Shown in pieces: positions 1 to 10,850 of a stretch of DNA of 64,000 nucleotides. A program made the translations under genes and the position numbers. The stretch is from Bisporella sp. PMI_857 (lineage: Eukaryota > Ascomycota > Leotiomycetes > Helotiales > Helotiaceae). The stretch spans positions 310,001 through 374,000 of the forward strand of contig JAJSPD010000027.1 of NCBI GenBank assembly GCA_021307315.1, written 5' to 3'. Below the pieces are notes generated by a model. It was not told where the DNA came from. It worked only from the letters and a program-made list of their open reading frames with translations, and made no database searches. Numbering within the stretch: position 1 is the stretch's first letter; every line of letters begins with the position of its first letter.

Positions 1-1
1 G

Positions 2-1731
2 GAACTAGCCCATCGAAATTCCCAAGCAAGCGTCCCATTTGCACTTTCTTCTCGCGGATACGGTTTCCTTTGGAATAACCCCGCGATTGGTCGCGCTGTG
101 CTTGGGAAAAACATCATGAGTTTCGAGGCATACTCCACCAAGTTCCTTGACTACTGGGTAGTTGCAGGCGACACCCCTTCCGAGATCGTCCAAGCTTATG
201 CTTCAGTTACTGGGACAGTTCCAATGATGCCAGAATACGGGCTTGGGTTCTGGCAGTGCAAGCTGCGGTACCAAACCCAAGAAGAATTGTTAGCTGTTGC
301 TCGCGAATACAAAGAGAGGCAGCTCCCGATCGATTTGATTGTCATCGACTTCTTTCATTGGCCTAAGCAAGGCGATTGGAGATTTGACGTCAACTTTTGG
401 CCTGACCCAGGCAAGTCTCACACCCACCGGAGATTCTCAATGTGCTGATGCAATCCCAGAGGACATGGTTCGCCAGCTAAATGAAATGGGAATCAAATTA
501 ATGATTTCCATCTGGCCCACCGTCGACAAGAAATCAGAGAATTTTCAAGAAATGCTTGAGAACGGTTACCTGATCCGTGTGGATCGAGGCGTTCGGACTG
601 GCTTGGACTTTGAGGGAGAAACCATTCATTATGATGCAACAAATCCAAAAGCAAGGGAGTTCCTCTGGAAGAAAGCGAAGGAAAACTATTACTCGAAAGG
701 CATCGAGGTGTTTTGGCTCGATGAAGCAGGTTGGTGCTCCAATGATAATTTTGAGAAGGCAGCGAATGCTGATGAGAGTGTACTGCAGAACCGGAATACG
801 CCATCTACGACTTTGACAACTATCGATATTGGAGAGGTTCCAATCTTGCGATTGGAAACATCTACCCTGTCGCGTATGCTCGAACATTTTATGAAGGGAT
901 GGAAGCAGAGGGACAAAAGAACATCGTCAACTTGATTCGATGCGCGTGGGCAGGATCTCAAAAATATGGTGCCCTTGTTTGGAGCGGTGATATTGCATCT
1001 TCTTGGTTAAGTTTTCGTAATCAACTTGCTGCTGGATTGAATATGGGGCTTGCTGGACTTCCGTGGTGGACGACAGAGTGGGTTCTCCCCGCGATTCTAT
1101 TTTTATTTTATTTTTGGTCTTCGATCTGAATCCCAAACTAATCCTCGTATTCCCCACCGCAGAGACATTGCTAACCGAGTGGATATCCAGCATCGGAGGT
1201 TTTCATGGAGGAGATCCCAACGACCATTGCTTCCGCGAACTGTTCGTCCGCTGGTTTCAGTGGGGAACCTTCTGCCCGGTGATGCGTCTTCACGGTGATC
1301 GAGAGCCTCGACAGCCACAAGTTGGTGAAGGAGGTGGAGCCAGTTGCTGTAGCGGTGCAGATAATGAGGTCTGGTCATATGGAGAGCATGTGTACAAAAT
1401 CTGTAAAACCTACATGGCTGTGCGGGAAGAAATGAGGGACTACACCCGCACTCTCATGGAGGATGCCCACAAACATGGCTCTCCAGTCATGAGGCCAATG
1501 TTTTACGACTTCCCATTCGATTCTGAGTGCTGGAATGTGGAGACTCAGTACATGTACGGCCACAAGTATCTGTGCTGTCCGGTTCTTTATCCAAGTCAGC
1601 GCAGGATGAGCGTTTACCTGCCAAAGGGAGCGAGATGGAGGCTTCTGAACGGAGAGCTTGAGCATGACGGCGGGAAAAGGATTGATGTGGAATGCCCCAT
1701 TGAAGTTATGCCAGTACTCATCAGAATTTAG
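2..1731 (+). CDS. Glycoside hydrolase family 31 (alpha-xylosidase/alpha-glucosidase type), 5' truncated by window edge
   Basis: Partial gene with no start in the window; about 502 residues are visible. Frame continuity gives exons 2-410, 460-729, 789-1077 and 1191-1731. The introns are 411-459 (a GC-AG intron, gcaagt donor), 730-788 and 1078-1190 (gctaac branch site). The joined protein has the GH31 barrel signature: MPEYGLGFWQCKLRY, then IDLIVIDFFHW, then a WPDPEDMV loop leading to GIKLMISIWP. The catalytic nucleophile is probably the Asp of FWLDEAEPEY and the acid/base the Asp of VWSGDI. The C-terminal part continues through WWTTDIGGFHGGD to the beta-sandwich and stops at 1729-1731. GH31 enzymes release alpha-linked glucose or xylose from oligosaccharides such as xyloglucan fragments. 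Substrate and secretion cannot be judged without the N-terminus. Confidence 0.93.
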
Positions 1732-2234
1732 AACCATATTTAGAACCATAGATTTACCATTGCGAATTCGTCTGAATGAGACACTTGCGACAGAAACTTC
1801 CTTGTCAGTAGACAATGCTCAAAGTTCTCCATTTTGAAGGGACGGAACATTGAAGAGCTGCCGAAATAGTGGGATCAATTCCTCCCATCATTTGAAAATG
1901 GAGACTTCCCTCGCTCCTTTTTGGTACTCGTGGATATTGTATGCCTTTTCAGAAGAGATGGAGAGACAGCATAGACCAGAAAATACCCCACACAAGCCTG
2001 CAGCACCCCCGCAATCGGCACACATTCAGCCTGAGTCGACAGCAAGGGTCAGCCCAAGGCCTCGGGAACATGCCTGTATTGTAAGCCTGTAAAGTTGCCG
2101 TACTTTAGGCCCTGAATACCAACATCTGGACTCACATCCCGACTTGCATTTTCCTTCCCACCACCAGACGGCCCGCACTCTCCTCTCCTCAATCACATCT
2201 CTATCCCATGCATGGCTCAACATAAGATCGCCTA
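1732..2234. other. Intergenic: GH31 3' flank and promoter/leader of the dual zinc-finger regulator
   Basis: No convincing gene. An 80-codon plus-strand ORF at 1850-2092 has no recognisable motif and is probably chance. The last 30 bases carry two short uORFs (2208-2225 and 2212-2235) ahead of the regulator start. Confidence 0.6.
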
Positions 2235-2235
2235 A
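2212..2235 (+). promoter_or_regulatory. Seven-codon uORF whose stop overlaps the regulator start codon (TAATG)
   Basis: ATG at 2212 opens seven sense codons and ends with TAA at 2233-2235. The final A is also the A of the regulator ATG at 2235. A second micro-ORF (ATG at 2208, stop 2223-2225) overlaps it in another frame. A one-base stop/start overlap is the classic arrangement for termination-reinitiation or translational repression. That the leader is transcribed is an inference. Confidence 0.5.
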
Positions 2236-5200
2236 TGGCTATCAAGTGCCAACAATGTGGCCAAATCTTCAGCCGTTCTGAACATTTGACTCGGCATCTT
2301 CGCACTCATACGAATGAGAAACCTCACATCTGCCCCATCTGCCACAAACGCTTTTCCAGATCGTGAGCAAACCCAGGATCCCTCCTTTACCCCACTGATG
2401 TCAATATCCTAGAGATGTTTTGAATCGCCATCACAATTCACACCACACAGACTATCCCAAGGATGGAGTCCAACCATTGGGAGCCAACTTTCGAGCCTGT
2501 TTCTCATGTGCGGCTGCTCGCGTGAAATGCCTTGGCTCTTCTCCATGTCAGCGCTGCTCCATGAAGAACCTTGAGTGTCGATATCCTGTTCAATCTGATA
2601 GAAGGGCTCGAACACGTCGCCGACCTCCGACGGGTGACGGAACGACATCACAGGACCGCCATGATGAATCCGTGACGACGGAAACCTCACAACCGCCTTT
2701 CTTGTCCAACAACATCTCAATGGGATCAAACGAGCAAGCCATCTTGGCAAATTTCCAGCCACCTGGTTTTTCCGTTCTACAAATTCCCACCGTTCCGGGG
2801 ATGCCAGTGGCTGGAGGACTGAAGGATCCACAAAATGATGAACTGCGAATGATTTCCAACCATCAACCACGAATACCTCAGCTTGAGGATCCGAGCTATC
2901 AGCTACCGGGCGACGCCCTCGAGCCAAATTTCAACTCCTTTCCATCCGCTCTTTCATACGACTTTCCAATGATATCGAATCAACAACCTGCAGAATTTGG
3001 ATATTCGGCGATTAACTGGCTCTCCCCGAACGACCTCAGCTATAATGAGTTCATAATCAATGCTCAGTATTTTGTCATGAATGATTTAAACAATGGCACA
3101 ACTACTTCGGCCCACCTGCCGAATGGACAAAATATAGAACCTCGCAGTGAACATTCGGCAGCAATATTCAACTCTCCTCAGAATCTTCAGGCTTCGGCAT
3201 CTCAACAAATCGGAGTAACTCTTGAAAGTCCTCAAGAAGATCGTGATTCGTTACCGCCGAGTCCTAATTCGCCAATGGCTTCTAGCACCCCCTCAAGATC
3301 TTCGAATTACTATGCTGATGGGGCTAATACCCGGGAACCTCGATATGGAAAGCTTCGAAGACATCGCACTCTGCTGGGGACAAATGGCAGCATCACATGT
3401 CATCTTCTTTACCCAAAAAATGATCACGATTTCTGTTTTCCACCTGTAATTGAGAGGCAGATCATGGAATGCAGATTTCATACTGAATGTAGTATCTCAT
3501 CACTGGTGTACGAACAACTCCATGATGAATTTCGGAAGCACTGCCTTAGCAATTCGAATCCTTTCAAGACAGATTACTTCCCTCCTCCCGCAGTTTTTGA
3601 TCTGTCTAAGCATTTATATTTCGAATACTTCCACCCGACATTTCCCCTCCTCCACAAACCTTCAACTATGGAGAGGGAGCCCTGGTTGATTGACCTTGCC
3701 ATTGCCGCCATTGGGATAGGTTATCTGGGAACCAAAGATGCGAGTCAATGTAGCATGGCATTTCTGGAATTTTTGGATCGGTCTCTCGAGCATCCAGGGC
3801 CTCCCACTGTTTCGATTTTTAGTAATACTATCACAAAATTGGCGACAGAACCATACGGTGACGAGCTCGCCAAGAGTCAGTCAAGGATTCTGTGCACTGC
3901 TGGGATGTTTCACAGTCACAATGACATATTCGTTGAAAAATCCCATGCGCTCCGGTCCAAACTTGTTACTTCTTGTCTGCGCCGCAAAATGCTTCAGGAA
4001 GTGAAGACAGCAAGGAAAAATGTTTCATCAAACCAAACGCCATGGGAAGAATGGGTTTCGGGTGAGGCAAAACTCCGGGCAGGATATTGTATCTGGGTAG
4101 GTCAAGATCAACGTTAGCATTTCCATTACTAACTTCTTGTAGTGGCTCGATTGTATCATGGCATACCAGTCTGACTGCAAGCCACAATTAAGATTGGAGG
4201 ACGCAAAAATTTCCCTTCCTTGTTGCGAAGATGCCTGGGAAGCATCTGAAGAGGAAACATGGCAGCGGATTGATGCACCTTCTCGCGGTAAGCAATGTAC
4301 TTGATCCACGTTGAGACGCGACTGACCGCAATCAGACACGCCTTCGTTGTTCGTCGCACTTGAAGCATTATACAAGAGGAAAATTGTTGGCATTAATATT
4401 GGGGAGTTCAGCAGAATTCTCCTCATTCACGGGCTGTATCATCGGACTTGGGAAGTTGCAAGATCTCAGCGAGATGCGCTTTCAAACTGGATTCCATCTG
4501 TCCCTGGAACCAGGGATCCCTCTCCTTCAACTCCCTCCGATTCCGCTGCGGATGATTGGCTACCACGAAATCCGATATTCTCCAAATGGCGGAATAGTGC
4601 TTGCGACTGTTTGGATACTCTTCACTGGTCAGCAAACAGTCAGGTGGCTCAGAGGGCTGGGTTGGAACACCCAACAATGCTTCACCTCCATCTTGCAAGA
4701 CTTGTTCTTCTCACTCCAATAACAACAATTCAAAACTTGTCATCAACACTATTGTTTCATTTCAAGAATGGCAGTTGGCCACAGGACTCTTCCGAAGCAC
4801 AGTATCATAGCGATAGAAGCGAGATACTGCGGTGGTTCATCCAAGATCAGTACAAAGCACGACTCGCTATCATCCATGCTGGTGCTGTCTTTTGGCATGT
4901 TCGTCGATATTCATACGATAGCATACTCGAACCCTTTGCCATTTTTATCTCAAGTTTGGTTATGTGGGTCTACTCTGCATCCTCGCAATTGGTGAATCAG
5001 CAACGGCGCCAGCGGGAAGCCCCCGAACAGCGTCTGGAATCCGGAAGCGGTGCGTTCGGCGTACAGAAGGGCCATACGGAGAACTTGGATGGGCTAGGAG
5101 ACTTACCCTTCATCAATATAGATCGCCTTTGTGATGACGAGCTCATTCAGATGTATGTTCTTGAAGGCGCAGGGATGACAGCGTTTGTGTCTGGAGTTGG

Positions 5201-5402
5201 CGATTTTTGCAAGGAGGGGAGCTCGCCCAAGGTTCTTCTAGAGGGTGCTAAACTCATCGCGACCAACGGAGTCCATCGTGTCGAATTCAAAAACTCAGAT
5301 GGCCAAGGATCTTCAATTAGTGTCCCAACTTGGGGAGTTGGCTCTAAGCATGCAGTATTTTTGGAAGATTTGGCAAATGCCACCGAGAGGCGTGTGATCT
5401 GA
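2235..5402 (+). CDS. Transcription factor with two C2H2 fingers plus a Zn2Cys6 cluster and fungal_trans domain
   Basis: About 1007 residues from exons 2235-2362, 2413-4096, 4143-4287 and 4336-5402; introns are 50, 46 and 48 nt. Residues 5-25 form a C2H2 finger (C5, C8, H21, H25). Residues 33-53 form a second one (C33, C36, H49, H53), interrupted by intron 1, so the splice is required to complete it. A Zn2Cys6 binuclear cluster follows at C72, C75, C82, C88, C91 and C98, with a basic RRARTRRR stretch after it. The middle is Ser/Pro/Asn-rich and low in conservation. The region from about residue 380 onward ([17 protein letters not shown]) is the fungal_trans (MHR) domain. It is expected to be a nuclear sequence-specific regulator; the target pathway is unknown. 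The start was chosen because it gives the complete first finger. Upstream ATGs end in short uORFs. Confidence 0.93.
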
Positions 5403-7352
5403 ACGAGATTTATTACCTAGATGTCCGAGCGGAAGTGGGGAAACCTCGTCGATAGGCGCAAGAACGATGGTAAAATACATTTCGGCGAATGGAGTCGATT
5501 TCCTTATTCGACTTAAGAACTAAGACACCTGCTTCCGGTGGACTAGAATATCCAATGCAGGCGGGATAATGCATTGTTGAATGTGAACTGGGAGACCGTT
5601 GGATGTGAAGTCCGAGTCCTTCACGCCTTTAAAAAGCGTCCTGCTCTCCGCTCATCAGCTTTCCCAAATCAGCAATTCCCTCAATCCTTATGAAATCATC
5701 AAACCAGTTCACACTCTACACCATCATCTCTCCCACTCCCCTACCAACTCAAACATGAACGTCTCAGCTCTTTTCATCGCTACCATTCCTCTCACCTCCG
5801 CCTAGCGCCTCCAACTCTACAAAACTATATCAAGTAATATTTCTCCTGATTCAAGAGATCTATTGCTCGACCCCCCTTTTTCGGAGGAAGACTTTAGAAG
5901 GCTTGACACCAACTATTACCCCGAGTACCAAAGTACTTCAAGCTTGGAGTAGAGATGATCATTGCCAGCCCAGCACCAGATTGGCTAAGGACCTACCTCC
6001 GCAAACCCTCTCCCTCCCTACGAAGTACGGTAGGTTCAGAAGGAAATTAGCCTGAGTGTTGCAGCTCTGATAAGAAACCCCACGTTCTGGCAAGGCACCG
6101 CCTAATTGTGTACGAAGGGTGTCAAGAAATCAGGGAGGCCATCTGGATTTTGCCTTGCTGGTTAAGGAAAATACATTGGTGGGAAAACTTAATTGTACTC
6201 GGGATTAATAAATGTTATTCAAGAATCCTCGCGGCATCAGACTAATGCAAAATACAACTTTGAATAAGCCAGAATCCCCGCCTTTCCTAGGGCGAATGCT
6301 AGCCTCGGTTTTAATGTTTTACAAAGTATTATCCAACCCAGCCAACCCGCCGCCGGAATTGCTAGTACGAGTTAGAGATAAACTTTATAGGCCATAAATG
6401 TCGGGTGTCTGAATGTCACGTGTTAAGGGTAATAAGGGGGGTCGGTAGAGGTCCAGGTCTCGGCACATAAGGGATCGCCAGGGGTCGGAGGGTATAAGTA
6501 GGAGGTTCGGGACGTAGTAGAAAGGGTACAGATTAGTCTTTATATCAAGGAGAGCTGATTCGTGCCACACTACTGCAGCACCTTACACATAAAAACTATC
6601 TGCAAGTTGACTTGACGATTATCGACAAAACAGAAATTTGTGGTCGCGGTAACAATAACTAGTATTGCTATCGACACTGTTTTAAAAATAGTACTACAAA
6701 AAAATCATTATGCTAAGATATAGAAAGGAGTTATTAATGCTAGTATTTCTTGTTTTGTGAACTATGTGCCTATTGCAAAAAAGTTCGCATTTTCAATGCC
6801 GTTTGCAATCACCATGAAAGCTTCAACATCTGGAAAAGCAAGTGTTGACTTAATAACAGGTTTGAGTGTTTCCTTGTTGCAATCCGCCATTGCGATCCCA
6901 AATGTTTAATTCAAGCAACTGCTAATATTGAAACGCTAGGTTTGTGTTGGAACCCATGTAACTAGTCACGTGAAGAGTTGTGGGTCCCCTCGGGACCTGC
7001 AACCTCTTCGCGACACGTAGCTTAGAACAGAAGAACAATCGACACATCTTACACCTGACGCCAACGAGCATACTAAGTGAAATCACTAGTCTGCCCGGCG
7101 ACCCGTGAGATGCAGTCGACCGACAGTTTGAAATATCGTTATTTACGGAAAGTACGATTTCAAGCCTTTATAATGATAAAGAATAAAAAGACTGACAACT
7201 CTTTCGCCTTATTTTGATAGTCACCCGGTTCCTGCATACGGAAGGCGGTAAGCCTTCCTCTATAAAGCCATGTGACTAATCAGTAGCCTATAGATGCTAG
7301 GACGTAGATTTCGTATACGCCAACTTTAACACTAACCTGAGCCTTTGTCTGT
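5403..7352. other. Intergenic, AT-rich, decayed; contains a possible truncated secreted-protein start
   Basis: No intact gene. At 5755-5805 a 16-codon ORF reads like a signal peptide (MNVSALFIATIPLTSA), then hits TAG. It is preceded by a pyrimidine-rich leader of the kind found before fungal secreted proteins. From about 6380 on, the sequence becomes AT-rich with frequent TA steps and stops in all frames, consistent with RIP-affected repeat debris. Confidence 0.45.
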
Positions 7353-8705
7353 ATGGCTAAATTTTCTCAGCTTATGAAAATAAAATACAGTACGATAAAG
7401 GGTAAAGTGGGCCTTAATTGGTCAGCTCGTCAGGGATACGCTTATCGTCTTTGGTTTCGTGGCTGTTCTTGTCAGTATTATAACGATTGGTGTCTCCCGG
7501 CTTGGTCTTCGAAAACCCGCTTCGTACTTATAACTCCCAAGTTCAGAACTTTTGACTATTCCAACGATCCAGTCTTCTGCCTATTCGTCGGAACGCTGCA
7601 GCATATGCAGATATCTCTTCGTCAAAGTCGACCTCCTCCGTCTCCAGCTGGACAAGACCGCCAGAGCCAAGGAAGGGTCAGCCATTTGCTCTGTTCGCTA
7701 GTGAGCATGCCAGATGGCACGTTCTTTCTTATGGTACTTTCTTGCAAACTATCAATTACGAATTGATACTCCGGCCATTATAAATATTTAGTTCGATCCT
7801 CATTCCTGGGATCGTCCTTCAATCCGAGATAGCTGTCAACACTCAACTCTCGCCCGCAACTGGTCCTTCACCGCCAGACCTCCGATCGCAGTTCTCTTCA
7901 CTCCCTACTCCACAACTCACTCCAGCCAACACCCAAGCGCTCCTACTATCCTTGCATCTGTACAGTCGCCTGCCCCGTCGGCTTTATAACAGGCTACTAC
8001 CTCTCGTCCTTACATCCCCGCGCAGTCACCACCTGACTCAAAAGAGGATCTCCTCGTGATCAGCTTCTTTTAAATAAGTCGAGAAGCTCTCGATCATATG
8101 GTTCCTCACCCCCGACGCCTCCTAGGACTGCTACGAGGGCCTCCTCCCTTCCCTTTCCCCAACGCACAGGGCCACGTGACCGATTCGTCAGCGCACGAGC
8201 AGCTACAGCGCATATTATTCAACAAGGAGTCCGGAGAGGGGCCTGAGGCTCGATAAGCTTGCCTAAATAGAGAACCTCCAGGGGGTGGTGATGGAGTCCG
8301 GGGGCTGTTCTTATGGCCGCCGACAGTATCGGTGGAATTACTTATAATGCAAACTTAAGTAGCACGGCTAAGGTGCAAAGATAACTGCATGCTCCCGTAC
8401 CAGGAGGCTCTGCTCGGGAAGACGGCTGTGATTGTCGACAAGGTGAGTAATGCAAGCACCACAATATATTATAAACCCAGTAAGCCCACTGTTGCCCCAC
8501 TGGTTGGGTCGAAAGGTCCAAAACCCAACCCATTCCGCAGTCTACCTGTCTCTATGTACGAATAACCTCCCTTGGGACTAATAGAGTGTTTAGGAACTGC
8601 CAGGGGAGGTACCGATTACAACAAAATTTGCGATATCTAGGATGCAATACGGGTCATTCTATCTTTTTAGCGTTTTGGTTATTATAGCAGGCCAGCTAAG
8701 CTACC
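7353..8705. other. Decayed, possibly retroelement-derived DNA
   Basis: A 137-codon plus-strand ORF (7353-7766) and several shorter open stretches are present. One reading (LQLDKTARAKEGSAICS at about 7635-7690) looks protein-like, but I recognise no domain. Pyrimidine-rich low-complexity sequence follows at 7850-8060. No gene can be supported. Confidence 0.35.
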
Positions 8706-8710
8706 ACTCT

Positions 8711-8940
8711 TGTTGAACAGGCTAGGTCTAAGGATCATACCTAGTCTATTGTAGGCACCAGTAGGCACCTGTAGGCAACGGTAGGCAACGGTAGGCAACA
8801 GTGTGATGACATGTGAGTATCATACCTCTATAAGTAGAGGGATTATCTCCTGTGGTTTAGGTTCTACAACCTTCAGCAATTGATACTTGTTTGCCCTATA
8901 CTCTCTGAAGGCCACGTGACTTTCTTCCTCTATTTGAACA
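8711..8940 (+). mobile_element. Solo LTR, 230 bp, copy 1, with target duplication ACTCT
   Basis: The block starts TGTTGAACAG, ends TATTTGAACA (terminal TGTT...AACA) and is flanked on both sides by ACTCT (8706-8710 and 8941-8945), a 5-bp target-site duplication. A TATA-like ctataagtagag lies inside, and a 5 x 10-bp array sits at 8751-8800. A second 230-bp copy exists in inverted orientation at 21147-21376. Intact termini and duplication without internal coding sequence indicate a solo LTR left by LTR-LTR recombination. The family (copia or gypsy) cannot be told from the LTR alone. Confidence 0.88.
8751..8800 (+). repeat. Five tandem 10-bp units inside the LTR
   Basis: Five direct units of consensus GTAGGCAACG or GTAGGCACCT, spaced exactly 10 bp. 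The same five-unit array is preserved in the inverted LTR copy. Confidence 0.9.
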
Positions 8941-8945
8941 ACTCT

Positions 8946-9449
8946 AGTAAGCTAGATAGTTGCAGAACAAACCGATGTGCGGCATTACCCACCGTGGTAA
9001 TCAGACAAGAGCCAAATTTCCGGATAAAACGAGTTGTTGCTTTCAGCTGCAGACAAGTCAAATATTAGTGTAAATAATTGCGGCCTCAACTAAGCCCACC
9101 TATGGTGATAGTCCATTAGACCATTATACTTACTAATGGCACTTTGCCGTTCGCCATAACAGTACATGAGAACATCAGCACAATGGATGATCATTCGATG
9201 CGCCTATGTAAAGTCATCTGTGGGCTCAAGGGTTCTGTAAATATTGCACCATACAAGGGGCAGTCGGAGAGGGCATTGCTTGGTAAACGCCATATAACCC
9301 TCCCGGCGAAATACCACTCGAAAAGCAGCCCTTCGAACCCTGTGTCATGTATTGCTGCTTCCGCTTGGGCGTCAATAAAGACTCGCGTGCCTCGGACACC
9401 TGTCTCCCAATCCCCACCGCTCAGTGGTACTAAACATAACCATTAGCGT
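8946..9449. other. Intergenic between solo LTR and inverted-repeat element
   Basis: A 100-codon ORF (9144-9446, +) shows no recognisable motif. Nothing else can be supported. Confidence 0.4.
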
Positions 9450-9613
9450 GTTCTAGTTAGGCCAGGCTAGAAAAATCTTGGCCCGGGCCAGCTAATTCCT
9501 TGGCAAATCGCCAAGAAACGCTCAAGCCTAGCCCAACTCTTTGTGCAACCATTTGAAGCCTGGGTGAACTTAAGCGCCTGGGCCAAGATTTTTCTAGCCG
9601 GCCCAACTGGAAC
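9450..9613. mobile_element. Small inverted-repeat element (MITE-like, about 160 bp)
   Basis: The 19-mer GCTAGAAAAATCTTGGCCC at 9466-9484 recurs as its exact reverse complement at 9580-9598. The match extends outward imperfectly to about 9451 on the left and 9613 on the right (ctagttaggcc against the complement of ggcccaactgg), mostly with G/A or C/T differences. The interior has no coding capacity. Such structures are usually non-autonomous terminal-inverted-repeat elements. No clear target duplication was identified, so it could also be a simple inverted duplication. Confidence 0.6.
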
Positions 9614-9846
9614 CCGCTTGATTACTCGGTGTACTTTAAATTTTAAACCAAAAGCATAATACGTACTATTCTCCAAAATTACTCCTAAACCGCACTTTTC
9701 GATTTTGAACAATTTTCTTATTTTTAACATTTACTATTTGTTTTAATAGCTAGCCGAAAAATCATTTCGATTACTATTTTTTCCCTTTACTACCCCAAAT
9801 TATTATTATTATTATTTTTTTCGGGAACATTACTATTGATATTTGT

Positions 9847-10088
9847 TGTTACGGCCCTGGCTATCTCGCTTAGAGCCCCTTGGGGGCTTTGCCACTTACA
9901 CCACAGGGCCTCGCTTACACTGGCCCCTGGCCAGTCTCCTGTATATAACGCGCTGCTTTCCTTCTTTTCTCCTATCTGCAGCTTGTTCTCTTCGTTATAA
10001 CAATTGATAGTCGTTCATACCTTTGAGTCCTTCTCCCTGATACACGGATCGAGATCCCTGTTCGCCTTGAGTTATTACATTTGTAACA
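9847..10088 (+). mobile_element. LTR-like block TGTTACGG...TTTGTAACA, no target duplication seen
   Basis: This 242-bp block begins TGTTACGGCC and ends TTTGTAACA. The 6-bp inverted termini (TGTTAC/GTAACA) are common in fungal Ty3/gypsy LTRs. A TATA-like tgtatataacg and a pyrimidine-rich leader are inside. Flanks (tttgt and gtata) do not match, so it may be one LTR of a truncated element or a recombined solo LTR. Downstream sequence to 10850 has no readable polyprotein. Confidence 0.5.
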
Positions 10089-10850
10089 GTATACATTGGG
10101 CATCTACGGATACAGAGGGTCAGGTGATCCTATTTGGCTGTATTTGTTCTTCTATTTTCTCTGTGTTCAACAGGTACGCCTACTCTTCTTCTCAAGCCAT
10201 ATATAGCCCTAGGTAGGCTTCTATTTTAGTATAGTTCATTCTTGGGTTAGGACAATATGTTCGGAAGTGAAGGTCGAGATCGAGGTGTTGACATAGTAGC
10301 AACGATTGGCGACCTATTTAAAACGAAGAATTAAAGTCATCTAAGTTTTCATTCTGGATAGATAAAGCCAAATTTAATGTAATATTATGTTAACCAAACA
10401 TAATGGATTTCGGTAATGATTTGAAAATCTATGTGCCTATGCTTATGTGGTTAATGGAGGTGTCTTGTTTGCGTATAATTTCAAAGGGTATGGAAAGGAG
10501 AGTTAAAGTAAAGTTGGGCGACCTAAGAAAGACACACAAATATAAAGTCAATAAGCGGAGTATGGTGGGTATTCTTATGCCCAGTTTAAACAGGTACTCT
10601 TTCATATTCTGGTAACTGGTTACTTCAGTCGGTATTTGTGAACACCTACCTCTCTGCCTCTAGCTACAATCAACAGCCGAGGTGGACTTTTATCTCAGTA
10701 TAGAGTATGCTTCATCCGTTATACCTCTTAGGAGAAATTATATGTATATTACACCATTTGGGTAGCATTCGACGGAGGAAATTTGAAATTGACGTCAAGT
10801 TCTTTTTACTAATTGCCACCAACACTCCGAGTTCCACCCACTTTATACGC
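10089..10850. other. AT-rich intergenic
   Basis: Short ORFs only (for example 10403-10615, +) without motifs. I see no gene. Confidence 0.5.

Noticed and set aside
339..935. Separate ORF in the GH31 region starting at 339
   Set aside because: Its first part is out of frame with the protein. It is only the continuation of the GH31 gene after the intron at 411-459.
1850..2092. 80-codon ORF between the GH31 gene and the regulator
   Set aside because: No signal peptide, domain or intron structure. It lies in the expected promoter and leader.
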